A stretch of 64,000 nt of DNA from assembly GCA_950022655.1 (NCBI GenBank), contig OX465592.1, positions 372,001 to 436,000 of the forward strand, in the 5' to 3' direction. Of the stretch, positions 1 through 11,089 are shown piece after piece. A model generated the notes under the pieces. The model was not told the origin of the DNA. It saw nothing but the letters and a program-made list of their open reading frames with translations, and did not search any database. Source of the DNA: Alentia gelatinosa (lineage: Eukaryota > Annelida > Polychaeta > Phyllodocida > Polynoidae). Position 1 is the stretch's first letter. Each line of letters starts with the position of its first letter. The position numbers were made by a program, and so were the translations under genes.

Positions 1-689
1 ACACACCGCGCGTCGTGCAGACACCAGGCCGCCGTCTGGTGTCTGCACCACACACCGCGCGTCGTGCAGACACCGGGCCGCCGTCTGGTGTCTGCGCCAC
101 ACACCGCGCGTCGTGCAGACACCTCGCCGCCACACACCGCGCGCGTCGTGCAGACACCAGGCCGCCGTCTGGTGTCTGCACGACGCGCCTCGCCGCCACA
201 CACCGCGCGCCGTGCAGACACCGGGCCGCCGTCTGGTGTCTGCACGACGCGCCTCGCCGCCACACACCGCGCGCGTCGTGCAGACACCAGGCCGCCGTCT
301 GGTGTCGCCACCACACACCGCGCGCGCCGTGCAGACACCAGGCCGCCGTCTGGTGTCTGCACGACGCGCCTCGCCGCCACACACCGCGCGTCGTGCAGAC
401 ACCGGGCCGCCGTCTGGTGTCTGCACCACACACCGCGCGCGTCGTGCAGACACCTCGCCGCCTCACACCGCGCGCGTCGTGCAGACACCTCGCCGCCTCA
501 CACCGCGCGCGTCGTGCAGACACCAGGCCGCCGTCTGGTGTCTGCACCACACACCGCGCGCGTCGTGCAGACACCAGGCCGCCGTCTGGTGTCTGCACCA
601 CACACCGCGCGTTGTGCAGACACCAGGCCGCCGTCTGGTGTCTGCGCCACACACCGCGCGCGTCGTGCAGACACCAGGCCGCCGTCTGG
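1..689. repeat. 49 bp minisatellite of hairpin-forming units (runs off the left edge)
   Basis: A unit of about 49 bp contains TGCAGACACCAG, an 8 nt GCCGCCGT spacer and the exact reverse complement CTGGTGTCTGCA. Shorter units lacking the right arm (cacctcgccgcc type) are interspersed. About 11 full hairpins. Long Arg/His-rich ORFs here are repeat artefacts. Confidence 0.9.
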
Positions 690-711
690 GCACGGTTTTA
701 GATCTGTTTAT

Positions 712-1193
712 TTTAAAGGCATATCCTACAATTCGCAGTGGCACAACTTGGTGATTTCTAAATATGTTCAAAATAGTTCCGTGTGACCTATGCTAATGCC
801 AAATATCTAAGATATCAAGTTTTATCCAGTTTGTCATATCAGAATCGGTAAAATAGGACTATCTATATCACCTCAATTTACATACTGAAAAGTTCTTTTC
901 ATTTCTTTCTTAAACAAGAACAGTTACCTATGATTTTCAAAACTTAAAAGTACTATACAGGTACAATACCTTTGGAAATCCGAAGACAATGAGATGGGGT
1001 TTACTATGGGAAAAATAACCATTTAGAATGTCTGTGTATTCTTTTGTAATATCGTCATGATAGAGATCTCTAAATCAAAACGAACACAGTGATTTCCATA
1101 ATTGTAAACTAATGTTGAAATCATTATATTCAGTTTTGTGGAAATTGACATGAGTTTTGATCTTCGAGGTAACTTGTCCGATACGCCTTTAAA
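712..1193 (-). mobile_element. MITE-like element, family F (TIR TTTAAAGGCATATCC)
   Basis: Ends TTTAAAGGCATATCCTAC and GTCCGATACGCCTTTAAA form terminal inverted repeats. The AT-rich interior has no ORF. It matches, in reverse orientation, the element at 7385-7928 (shared text around cagtttgtcatatcagaatcg and tttcttaaac). Non-autonomous DNA transposon remnant by inference. Confidence 0.6.
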
Positions 1194-1657
1194 CTAGAGT
1201 TTGGTGTCGAAGCTGGAGAATGGGGTGTGGATTGGTGCGAGTCATTGTGAGTCGTTGTGAGTCATTGTGACTCAAATCGATCTCACAGAGTGACTCAGTA
1301 CGGCCATTGTGATACGGTTTTTTTGTCAGAAAACTTGTCAAAACTCGGCACATACCTTCACAGTACAACCCAATGCAACGGTGTTTTGGTAAAAGGCATT
1401 CTACATTAAAAGCTGGTTTCCTCATTGGAAACAAACACTGTAAGTTTTTAAGTAGATTATGTGCACATATTGGCCACTTATCTATCTTCTCCAATGAATC
1501 AAACTAAATTATTGCTATATCAGAGGGTATGACAATAGAGACAATTATTTTTTCTATATACCAGAGGAGACTATTTTCCCACAGACCATGGCCTTGAGAC
1601 CGTATACCACAGATTTGAATCCGTATACCACAGTTATGGTATCTGACAGTTTTATAA
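1194..1657. other. Non-coding stretch
   Basis: Contains a short degenerate GAGTCATTGT repeat near 1238-1275. No gene-like signal seen. Confidence 0.5.
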
Positions 1658-1953
1658 GTGCTGTATAGTGCTGTATAGTGCTGTATAGTGCTGTAGACGC
1701 TGTATAGTGCTGTATAGTGCTGTATAGTGCTGTAGACGCTGTATAGTGCTGTATAGTGCTGTATGGTGCTGTATAGTGCTGTATAGTGCTGTATAGTGCT
1801 GTATAGTGCTGTATAGTGCTGTATAGTGCTGTATGGTGCTGTATGGTGCTGTATAGTGCTGTATAGTGCTGTATAGTGCTGTATAGTGCTGTATAGTGCT
1901 GTATTGTGCTGCAGAGTGCTGTATAGTGCTGTATAGTGCTGTATAGTGCTGTC
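1658..1953. repeat. 10 bp minisatellite (GCTGTATAGT)
   Basis: About 29 decamers with a few variants (gtagac, gtatggt, gcagagt). The His/Tyr/Ser-rich minus-strand ORFs over it are artefacts of the 10 bp period. Confidence 0.95.
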
Positions 1954-2255
1954 CTGTGAACATTCCGCTGTGTATTGCTGTCTTGTGAACATTCTTTTGT
2001 GCATTCATGTTTTATAAACTAATAAAGCTGTGCTGCTCCCTCTGTCAGTCCCTTTAATCCGATTTTGAATAGCTGATTACCAAAGGCGGGTAAACTTCAT
2101 GATTTGTTTGGTTTGGAGTCTGCATGTGAATGGAGTTTTAACGTTTGAAGCATTGCTTTCATCTCCGATGCTGAACTGAGTCCTGGTTTTTAAAACGTTT
2201 CACCTTTGAATGGTGTTGATCTCTTGACCTACTTTTGGCGGTCTGCCTCTTTCAG

Positions 2256-2407
2256 GTAACCACGTGACCGCTAAGATGAAACCGAGGCTCGAGGTCCTAA
2301 ACTCCACTCGCGTGCCCCTAGTGGCGGAAAACCACACAACTGTGGACCTCTGGTGGCAGGAAGAACCGGTCCCAGACTCCGTTGCGTCGCCGCTCGGTAT
2401 TACTTAG
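2256..2407 (+). CDS. Possible terminal exon of an unrecognised upstream gene
   Basis: A pyrimidine-rich acceptor (tctgcctctttcag) precedes an open frame that starts in phase with NHVTAKMKPRLEV, continues through a WWQEEPVPDS segment and ends at a TAG at 2405-2407. The stretch is GC-richer than the AT-rich sequence on both sides, as the proven nAChR exons are. It contains NST and NHT sequons, which fit a secreted or membrane protein but prove nothing. I do not recognise the protein. It could also be a non-coding segment that is open by chance; 50 codons is too short to decide. Confidence 0.3.
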
Positions 2408-2706
2408 TGTTGTCATGGTTACCATGTAAATAGTGACTTACAAGTCGTGCCGGTGATTCTAAGTTTCTAAGTTCACTCGGCTTCATGAAGTCCAAACGAA
2501 GCTGCGGCGAAAAAATGAACAAAAATCAGCAAAATTTATTTTCAACATTTTCCTCCCATTTTGAATATATTTAGATATTTATGTTTTTTTCAAACAACCT
2601 TATTTTCGCTTTTGAGTTTTTCCAATAACGGCATGTAATTTGTCCATTAAGCATTTCTCTCAGCATGATAAACGGGCACCAGTTTCAGAATGACTAGAGG
2701 TGAAGA

Positions 2707-2797
2707 ATGAGAAGTGCATGGCTTTTATTAGGTTTTTGTCGATGTTTTCATTTTCCTTGTGTGTTGAGGAGATCAGACTGCGCCCGGTCGTCCACTG
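2707..2797 (+). CDS. Candidate first coding exon of the nAChR (signal peptide)
   Basis: An ATG at 2707 with A at -3 opens a 91 nt frame (MRSAWLLLGF, then a Cys/Phe-rich hydrophobic stretch) and reaches a good donor, ACTG|GTGAGG, in phase 1. The leftover G plus the AC that opens exon 4616 makes an Asp codon, so the join reads SST-D-GRRQAVVPDEQRL. This matches the expected place and phase for the signal-peptide exon. The hydrophobic core is interrupted by Arg and His, so the signal peptide is not ideal. An ATG at 3351 has a cleaner hydrophobic leader (MFALFLLYFLTVSATG) but only a poor phase-1 donor. The true first exon could also be one I missed. Confidence 0.4.
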
Positions 2798-4253
2798 GTG
2801 AGGACCTCCCGGGAGTCCGCTTCGTTTATTTGGTAATGGCCGCTGCCGGGTTCGACAACAGAGAGTGTTCCCGGATCTGTCCCCACCATTCTCTCACACA
2901 CTCACCACCCGAGTTGTCCTACACAGGAATGAGTGACACAAAACCCCACTGCTATACAAATGGAGTATGCTACACATCAACATGACTCGTCTTACTCGTC
3001 CTGACACACCATCTGCCCGTTATCGACTCTCTGAGAATGAATGTCGTAATTAGAACTGTCTCACACCCAGCTGTGAGCGTTAATTGATACATTGTGACTG
3101 TGAGAGACGCCCTGACACTGGAGAATTCCCTCACGCGGCTACGACATACTCTAAATGCAGATGACAACCTAAAAACGTCCTCGCACAGTCTGTTGTCCTG
3201 ATGAAGTATCGCCACAATCCACAGCGCTGAAAAAAAAAACCAGTTTACTGTGGCCGACGAAAATGGAACCAATTATTTGAGTTCCCCTAAAAGTCTGTCG
3301 GTGGTGCCACTGACTGTGTACATCGGTATAAATTTACCAGTGAGGGTGCAATGTTTGCACTGTTTCTACTGTACTTTCTGACCGTCAGCGCTACTGGGTC
3401 CCCCTGTAGCAGCCTACGACACGTGACACAGAACACCCCGCTACCTCTCTGGTCAGACGGAGAAAATCCCTGCTTGTCAGTTCACATCGATTACAGGTCT
3501 GCAAGCGACTTAACCGCCTCAAATAAAGTATTTAGTCGCTTCTTGTGACCAACCAAATTGTTCACCTTTTACATCATCTGTAAATTCAGATAAATATCCC
3601 AAAGACTCGGACCGGGTGAAGAACTAACCACGCGAACTGTCTTTGTTTTCATAAAAATTCTACAGGATCAGAACTATCTGGACAATTACCTTCATATTGC
3701 CTGTCAATAATCATCTTTGAAACAAAAGGCCTACTTTACAACTGGTGCCATATTGCGTTAAGGTTGGGAGACAAGTCGTTGACCCTTTCTGTTTCCACCT
3801 GACGGTTATTGCCAACTAAGCATCACAAAGTCGGTCGGCGGTGCTAAATTCCATAATCGGTGGTCATAATCGGCCGGTGAAAACGTCACTTCAGATGTGT
3901 GAGAGTCTCTATTCACTACTAAGATACGTCCCAAAACGTCCGCCCGTAACCCGCCACCCTCAACAGAAAATTCAGTCATTCCCCAACTTCTTAATGTTTT
4001 TATTGATCTTGGAGGTAAGGTTAGGTGACCAGTACCTATCTTGAACCCTGGCTCAAACAATCATCTAGAGGGTTTGCAAAACAGATCAAAAATATGACGA
4101 GATACATTTGTTAACGTTGGTGTTACAATGGTGATATGTAAGATTCTCTAATTTGGTAATATCTTCCGAATTTGTATACATCCTGATGTATTATTTCGCT
4201 TCTTATTGGATTCTATTCATTATTGTTGGTAATGCTTAGGAGGAAATTAACGA
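2798..4253. other. Presumed nAChR intron 1 with foldback-element fragments
   Basis: If exon 2707-2797 is right this is the first part of intron 1. Fragments at about 3225-3310 and 3786-3900 carry the family K signature (gtggccgacgaaaatgg, cggtcggcggtgc) seen elsewhere in the window. A TATAAA-like string precedes the ATG at 3351, noted as an alternative leader exon. Confidence 0.4.
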
Positions 4254-4371
4254 GATGAAAATAACTCTATCTGTCCTCCACCTAGTTTGATTGCAGAGTA
4301 ATTTAAGAAGCGAAGCTGAGTGAATTAAGTAGAGGTCAAATGAAGTGGAGTGTGGACCAAGTTATTTTCAT
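4254..4371. mobile_element. Foldback MITE head, family B
   Basis: Inverted ends ATGAAAATAACT..CTCCACCT and AGTGGAGTGTGGACC..TATTTTCAT enclose about 60 bp. A closer-to-perfect copy is at 13850-13957, and a related right half lies at 63050-63120. Confidence 0.6.
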
Positions 4372-4385
4372 GTAGTGGGTTTCTG

Positions 4386-4522
4386 ATTTAATCTCACCCT
4401 GTATAACATGATTTATCAATAAAATAACTCACCCAATTAGCCAGTGAGTATTGGGTACACTACCTTCACGGCCGTGGAGTTCCTAACGTTAAGCCTATGG
4501 AGACAAATACTGGGGTGAGATA
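4386..4522. mobile_element. MITE, family A (TIR TTATCTCACCC)
   Basis: Bounded by ttaatctcaccctg and tggggtgagataa, inverted copies of each other. The interior (caattagccagtgagta, ttcacggccgtggagt, gttaagcctatggaga) recurs at 63131-63338 and partly at 41230-41340. Confidence 0.65.
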
Positions 4523-4615
4523 ATTAAAGGTATCAGTCACACTTTGCCCGGGCGTGTTTAAATGCAGTTAACGGAGTCTGCGGGTGGTTCAGGTCACGTG
4601 TGGTTCTGGTTTCAG

Positions 4616-4764
4616 ACGGCAGACGTCAGGCGGTGGTTCCCGACGAACAAAGACTCTACGAGAATCTCATGATGGGGTACGAGAGTTCGGTGCGACCAGT
4701 CATCAACGCGTCGCGCACCATCGTCGTCAGCTTCAAACTGACCCTCAACCAGATCATCGACCTG
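4616..4764 (+). CDS. nAChR alpha-type subunit, exon 2 (N-terminal helix and beta1)
   Basis: The acceptor is ggtttcag|ACGG (phase 1) and the donor is GACCTG|GTAAGT (phase 0), giving 149 nt. The translation (GRRQAVVPDEQRLYENLMMG, then YESSVRPV and LTLNQIIDL) is the N-terminal alpha helix, the RPV motif and the first beta strand of the extracellular domain. INAS is a potential N-glycosylation site. The length is close to the usual 146-152 nt for this exon. The last 24 nt plus the donor are the seed of a 24-copy tandem array that fills the next 1.2 kb, so the donor at 4765 is only the first of many near-identical candidates. Confidence 0.92.
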
Positions 4765-5995
4765 GTAAGTCATAACGCCCCGCGTACCACAATCAACCAG
4801 ATCATAGACCTGGTAAGTCATAACGCCCCGCGTACCACCATCACACAGACCCTCAACCAGATAATAGACCTGGTAAGTCATAACGGTCCCGCACACCACC
4901 CACAACCAGATCATAGACCTGGTAAGTCATAACGCCCCGCGTACCACCATCACACAGACCGTCAACCAGATCATAGACCTGGTAAGTCATAACGCCCCGC
5001 GTACCACCATCACACAGACCCTCAACCAAATCATAGACCTGGTAAGTCATAACGCCCCGCGTACCACCCTCAACCAGATCATAGACCTGGTAAGTCATAA
5101 CGCCCCGCGTAACACCATCAACCAGACCATAGACCTGGTAAGTCATAACGCCCCGCGTAATACCGTCAACCAGATCATAGACCTGGTAAGTCATAACGCC
5201 CCGCGTAATACCGTCAACCAGATCATAGACCTGGTAAGTCATAACGCCCCGCACACCACCATCACACAGACCCTCAACCAGATCATAGACCTGGTAAGTC
5301 ATAACGCCCCGCGTAACACCATCACACAGACCCTCAACCAGATCATCGACCTGGTAAGTCATAACGCCCCGCGTACCACCATCACACCCTCAACCAGATC
5401 ATAGACCTGGTAAGTCATAACGCCCCGCGTACCACCATCAACCAGATCATAGACCTGGTAAGTCATAACGCCCCGCACACCACCATGACACCCTCAACCA
5501 GATCATCGACCTGGTAAGTCATAACGCCCCGCGTAACACCATCAACCAGACCATAGACCTGGTAAGTCATAACGCCCCGCGTAATACCGTCAACCAGATC
5601 ATAGACCTGGTAAGTCATAATGCCCCGCGTAATACCGTCAACCAGACCATAGACCTGGTAAGTCATAACGCCCCGCGTACCACCATCACACCCTCAACCA
5701 GATCATAGACCTGGTAAGTCATAATGCCCCGCGTAATACCGTCAACCAGATCATAGACCTGGTAAGTCATAATGCCCCGCGTAATACCGTCAACCAGACC
5801 ATAGACCTGGTAAGTCATAACGCCCCGCGTACCACCATCACACCCTCAACCAGATCATAGACCTGGTAAGTCATAACGCCCCGCACACCACCATGACACC
5901 CTCAACCAGATCATCGACCTGGTAAGTCATAACGCCCCGCGTACCACCATCACACAGACCATCAACCAGATCATAGACCTGGTAAGTATCTACAT
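4741..5995 (+). repeat. Minisatellite seeded by the exon 2 / intron 2 splice junction (24 copies)
   Basis: Units of 48, 56 or 60 bp (one of 49) each contain CAACCAGATCATAGACCTG, the last residues of exon 2, followed by GTAAGTCATAACGCCCCGCG. Donor GTs fall at 4765, 4813, 4873, 4922, 4982, 5042, 5090 and so on to 5982. The first copy carries atcGAC, most others atAGAC. The 60 bp type also has an acceptor-like catcacacag. The frame stays open through the first three donors and closes at 4932. Confidence 0.95.
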
Positions 5996-6037
5996 CTTAA
6001 ACCAGAAGAGGTAAGTCTGTGTCTGCATCTCAAACAT

Positions 6038-6245
6038 GAGGCCTGTTAAATAATCTAGGACCGTACATGAAGACATGTTTTCTGCACCTCGTGCAAGGGT
6101 TATCGTTTGACAATATTTAAGAATGTCTTAGATGTCCACAAGGTCGCCCACAAGTGTTGAATAAAGTTGACCCACATCCTCCCTGGGTCTCTATGGCGTA
6201 CAAAAAGGTTCTACATGTAAGATCCTAGATAATTAAATGGGCACC
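6038..6245. mobile_element. MITE-like element, family I
   Basis: Left end ggcctgttaaataatctagga and right end tcctagataattaaatgggc are inverted copies. The interior has gacccacatcctccctgggtctctatg. Related sequence lies at 58730-58820 and, in reverse, 62390-62500. Confidence 0.6.
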
Positions 6246-6400
6246 AGGTAAGACTGTGTCTAGAACACAAATGAGATCATAGTCCTGGTAAGGGTCTAGA
6301 TCTGAAACCAGACCTGGTAAGTCTGTGTCTAGATCTAGAGATCATAGTCCTGGTAAGGGTCTAAATCTGAAACCAGACCTGGTAAGTCTGTGTCTAACTG
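6246..6400 (+). repeat. Decayed copies of the exon 2 donor repeat
   Basis: Two and a half diverged units of about 58-60 bp carry agatcatagtcctggtaagg and ccagacctggtaagtctg. They resemble the exon 2 end plus donor and look like older relics of the same amplification. Confidence 0.55.
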
Positions 6401-6939
6401 AGAGCTGCTACGTCGAGGTATTGCTGTCTTAACTGCCAACCTGATTCTCAGATGGAAGCTCCAATGGATATAGAAAGACAGAATTGGACAGGCGGCCATA
6501 AACCACAAGGGATCAAGGCGTAGTAATACAGGAGCGATAGCGAGTGTATCATGCCGTCAACATTGAGAGGTTCAAACTGTCGAGTGGTCGGAATTGTTTT
6601 TAGAAACAAATTAATATTTCCCCGTTTTGTTCATTAGCAATATCCACCTAGGATATGTCGAATTAATCTCTTAAAAACATAACAATGACATTTATCAATA
6701 AGTGTAGATTGCAATGCATCTTTATCGGCCGTATCTAATTAAAACACGGCTCTACTGAATGATAAAACCTAGTATTGTGGCAGCAGCCCTTAAGAATCCA
6801 TGTTCACATCCCAAAGCGGTATTCTACCAGTACGACAATTACCGATAATCTTTGTAATTAAAACAGTCGTCAGGTAATTGGCAGTAGACGGGCCCGGAGT
6901 CGGACTGACAGACTGTAGGCGGCAGAGTGATGGCGGGTC

Positions 6940-7366
6940 AAGAGCCACTCGCAGTGACAGGGCTCCCACTCGCTGTGACACGGCTCCCACTCGCTGTGAC
7001 ACGGCTCCCACTCGCTGTGACACGGCTCCCACTTGCTGTGACACGGCTCCCATTCGCTGTGACATGGCTCCCATTCGCTGTGACACGGCTCCCACTCGCT
7101 GTGACACGGCTCCCACTCGCTGTGACACGGCTCCCACTCGCTGTAAGACGGCTCCCACTCGCTGTGAGACGGCTCCCACTTGCTGTGATACGGCTCCCAC
7201 TCGCTGTGACCAGCTCCCACTCGCTGTGATACGGCTCCCACTCGCTGTGATACGGCTCCCACTCGCTGTGACACGGCTCCCACTCGCTGTGATACGGCTC
7301 CCACTCGCTGTGACACGGCTCCCACTCGCTGTGACACGGCTCCCACTCGCTGTGACACGGCTCCCT
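6940..7366. repeat. 21 bp minisatellite (CGGCTCCCACTCGCTGTGACA)
   Basis: About 20 units. Because 21 is a multiple of 3, several frames on both strands are open for 100-170 codons; these are artefacts. Related single copies of ggctcccactgcttgtcaca occur near 10923. Confidence 0.93.
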
Positions 7367-7384
7367 CACCGTCAGAGCCGCTCA

Positions 7385-7928
7385 GTTAAAGGCTGAGCCC
7401 ACAGTCTGACTTCAAAATAGAAACAATGTCATTTTCTTAAAAATCAAATATAATGATCTCAAATTGTTGTAGGACACATTTCTAACTTAAAAGATCGGGG
7501 GTCACCGTGCTCTTTTTTGATTAAGAGATCAATATTATGATTATCTTTTAATAGAATGTATAGTTGCTTTCCACAGAGTAAAACCCATGTCATTCCCACA
7601 GAGTAAAACCCATGTCATTCTCTTCAAACCCTCACAGAATAAAGTACATGTACAGTACTACACATGTACGTTTTAGAATCTATAAGTCAACATCCTTGTT
7701 TTTGAAAGAATTGAAAGAACCCTATTTATCAATACAATTCTGATGTAAATCAAGTAAATGTAAATTGGCCTATTTTACCGGTTAGGATTGGATAAACTGG
7801 ACAAAACGTTGAATTCACTCATTTAGAATTAGAATGAATCACAAGAAACCAGTTTTGACTGATAATTGAAAATATTTAAAAATCCCTAGGTGGCACCACT
7901 GCAAAATGTAGGATATGCCTTTATAAAC
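7385..7928 (+). mobile_element. MITE-like element, family F, within nAChR intron 2
   Basis: Starts gttaaaggctgag and ends ggatatgcctttataaac. The internal text (tgatctcaaattgttgtagga, atcgggggtcaccgtgctc, gataaactgg, ctcatttagaattagaatga) matches 17510-17930. It lies just upstream of exon 3. Confidence 0.6.
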
Positions 7929-7956
7929 TTTAACTGCCACGTCTCTTTGTACACAG

Positions 7957-8001
7957 GATGAGCGGAAACAGGTTCTCACGACCAACGTGTTTATAGACCA
8001 G
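7957..8001 (+). CDS. nAChR alpha-type subunit, exon 3 (45 bp, loop D)
   Basis: The acceptor tttgtacacag and donor GACCAG|GTAAGT enclose exactly 45 nt reading DERKQVLTTNVFIDQ. A 45 nt exon coding DE-x-NQ-x-TTN is diagnostic for animal nAChR genes. In most subunits the residue after TTN-x is the loop D Trp of the complementary ligand face; here it is Phe (TTNVF). The exon is phase 0 at both ends. A 41 bp minisatellite begins about 8 nt into the following intron. Confidence 0.93.
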
Positions 8002-8009
8002 GTAAGTCT

Positions 8010-10575
8010 CGTAATCATTATACACCTCTACACACTGTTACTCCCTGTATCGTATTCATTATACACCTGTACTCACTGTTACTCCCTGTATCGTAATCAT
8101 TATACACCTGTACACACTGTTACTCGCTGTATCATGATCATTATACACCTGTACACACTGTTACTCCCTGTATCGTATTCATTATACACCTGTACTCACT
8201 GTTACTCCCTGTATCGTATTCATTATACACCTCTACACACTGTTACTCCCTGTATCGTATTCATTATACACCTGTACTCACTGTTACTCCCTGTATCGTA
8301 TTCATTATACACCTGTACTCACTGTTACTCCCTGTATCGTATTCATTATACACCTGTACTCACTGTTACTCCCTGTATCGTATTCATTATACACCTGTAC
8401 TCACTGTTACTCCCTGTATCGTATTCATTATACACCTCTACACACTGTTACTCCCTGTATCGTATTCATTATACACCTGTGCACATTGTTACTCCCTGTA
8501 TCGTGATCATTATACACCTGTACACACTGTTAGTCCCTGTATCGTATTCATTATACACCTGTACACACTGTTACTCCCTGTATCGTAATCATTATACACC
8601 TCTACACACTGTTACTCGCTGTATCGTATTCATTATACACCTGTACTCACTGTTACTCCCTGTATCGTGATCATTATACACCTGTACACACTGTTACTCC
8701 CTGTATCGTATTCATTATACACCTGTACACACTGTTACTCCCTGTATCGTATTCATTATACACCTGTACTCACTGTTACTCCCTGTATCGTATTCATTAT
8801 ACACCTGTACACACTGTTACTCCCTGTATCGTATTCATTATACACCTGTACACATTGTTACTCCCTGTATCGTGATCATTATACACCTGTACACACTGTT
8901 ACTCCCTGTATCGTATTCATTATACACCTGTACACACTGTTACTCCCTATATCGTGATCATTATACACCTCTAGACACTGTTACTCCCTGTATCGTATTC
9001 ATTATACACCTCTACACACTGTTACTCCCTGTATCGTATTCATTATACACCTCTACACACTGTTACTCCCTGTATCGTATTCATTATACACCTGTACACA
9101 CTGTTACTCCCTGTATCGTAATCATTATACACCTCTAGACACTGTTACTCCCTGTATCGTATTCATTATACACCTCTACACACTGTTACTCCCTGTATCG
9201 TATTCATTATACACCTGTACACACTGTTACTCCCTGTATCGTATTCATTATACACCTCTACACACTGTTACTCCCTGTATCGTAATCATTATACACCTGT
9301 ACACACTGTTACTCCCTGTATCGTAATCATTATACACCTGTACACACTGTTACTCCCTGTATCGTATTCATTATACACCTGTACACACTGTTACTCCCTG
9401 TATCGTATTCATTATACACCTCTACACACTGTTACTCCCTGTATCGTATTTATCATACACCTCTACACACTGTTACTCCCTGTATCGTATTCATTATACA
9501 CCTGTACTCACTGTTACTCCCTGTATCGTATTTATCATACACCTCTACACACTGTTACTCCCTGTATCGTATTCAATATACACCTGTACACACTGTTACT
9601 CGCTGTATCGTGATCATTATACACCTGTACACACTGTTACTCCCTGTATCGTATTCATTATACACCTGTACACACTGTTACTCCCTGAATCGTGATCATT
9701 ATACACCTCTACACACTGTTACTCCCTGTATCGTATTCATTATACACCTGTACTCACTGTTACTCCCTGTATCGTATTCATTATACACCTGTACACACTG
9801 TTACTCCCTGTATCGTATTCATTATACACCTCTACACACTGTTACTCCCTGTATCGTAATCATTATACACCTGTACACACTGTTACTCCCTGTATCGTAT
9901 TCATTATACACCTGTACACACTGTTACTCCCTGTATCGTATTCATTATACACCTCTACACACTGTTACTCCCTGTATCGTATTTATCATACACCTCTACA
10001 CACTGTTACTCCCTGTATCGTATTCATTATACACCTGTACTCACTGTTACTCCCTGTATCGTATTTATCATACACCTCTACACACTGTTACTCCCTGTAT
10101 CGTATTCAATATACACCTGTACACACTGTTACTCGCTGTATCGTGATCATTATACACCTGTACACACTGTTACTCCCTGTATCGTATTCATTATACACCT
10201 GTACACACTGTTACTCCCTGAATCGTGATCATTATACACCTCTACACACTGTTACTCCCTGTATCGTATTCAGTATACACCTGTACTCACTGTTACTCCC
10301 TGTATCGTATTCATTATACACCTGTACACACTGTTACTCCCTGTATCGTATTCATTATACACCTCTACACACTGTTACTCCCTGTATCGTATTCATTATA
10401 CACCTGTACTCACTGTTACTCCCTGTATCGTATTTATTATACACCTCTACACACTATTACTCCCTGTATCGTATTCATTATACACCTGTACACACTGTTA
10501 CTCCCTGTATCGTAATCATTATACACCTGTACACACTGTTACTCCCTATATCGTATTTATCATACACCTGTGTAC
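8010..10575. repeat. 41 bp minisatellite starting about 8 nt after the exon 3 donor (about 62 copies)
   Basis: The unit is TCGTATTCATTATACACC plus tgtacacactgttactccctgta. It contains a higher-order duplication: the rare variants ctccctgaatcgtgatc (9681 and 10214) and cgtatttatcatac recur exactly 533 bp apart, which is 13 units. Long Tyr/His/Leu-rich ORFs are artefacts. Confidence 0.96.
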
Positions 10576-11089
10576 ATTGTTCTTATACTTACTGACCTCT
10601 GTTCCCTATATCCCGAAAGTTTGAAAATGCTGTGTTGATATGCATCAGAACAGTTTTCGAAGTGTGTCGCGAGTTCAGTGGGTCAGGGCCTTTAGGCCGG
10701 AAACCCACTGAGCTCCTGGCACACAACAAGCGTTCTGATACACTACGCCACATAACCTTTCACCAGGGCTACAATGCAGGAACTTAGTGTCAAACTCTGA
10801 CACACTACGACACAGAATCCTTCGACCCACCGACACTGCTACGATGCATGAATCTTTATTTTTAGCCATGTCATAGCCATGTCGGAGTGTGTCGGAGCTC
10901 AGTGGCTAAGGTCCTTTAATTTGGGCTCCCACTGCTTGTCACATGGCTCTGATACGGCTCCAACATGGCTATGAATCAAAGTTCCTGCATCATATTTTTG
11001 TCGGAATGTTGAAAAATTTGATTTTTTATAGAATATCAGTGATCGAAACTAGATTACTACATCGTTGCTGTGCTTGAAGATTCTGTGTC
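10576..11089. other. Repeat-derived intron 3 sequence with gagctcagtggctaagg motifs
   Basis: Several diverged copies of gtgtcg(c/g)gagctcagtggg-t-cagggcctt lie on either strand. The ggagctcagtggctaagg string resembles a Pol III A box of tRNA-derived SINEs, but I find no matching B box at the right spacing. Confidence 0.35.

Noticed and set aside
3351..3548. Signal-peptide-like ORF (MFALFLLYFLTVSATG) as nAChR exon 1
   Set aside because: Only a weak phase-1 donor (CCCT|GTAGCA) is available. The 2707-2797 candidate has a better donor and makes the expected Asp at the join. Kept as an alternative.
7987..10595. Long Tyr/His/Leu-rich ORFs (IHLYTLLLPVSYSLYTCTHC type)
   Set aside because: They follow the 41 bp repeat period in all frames and have no conserved frame or start; they are repeat artefacts.
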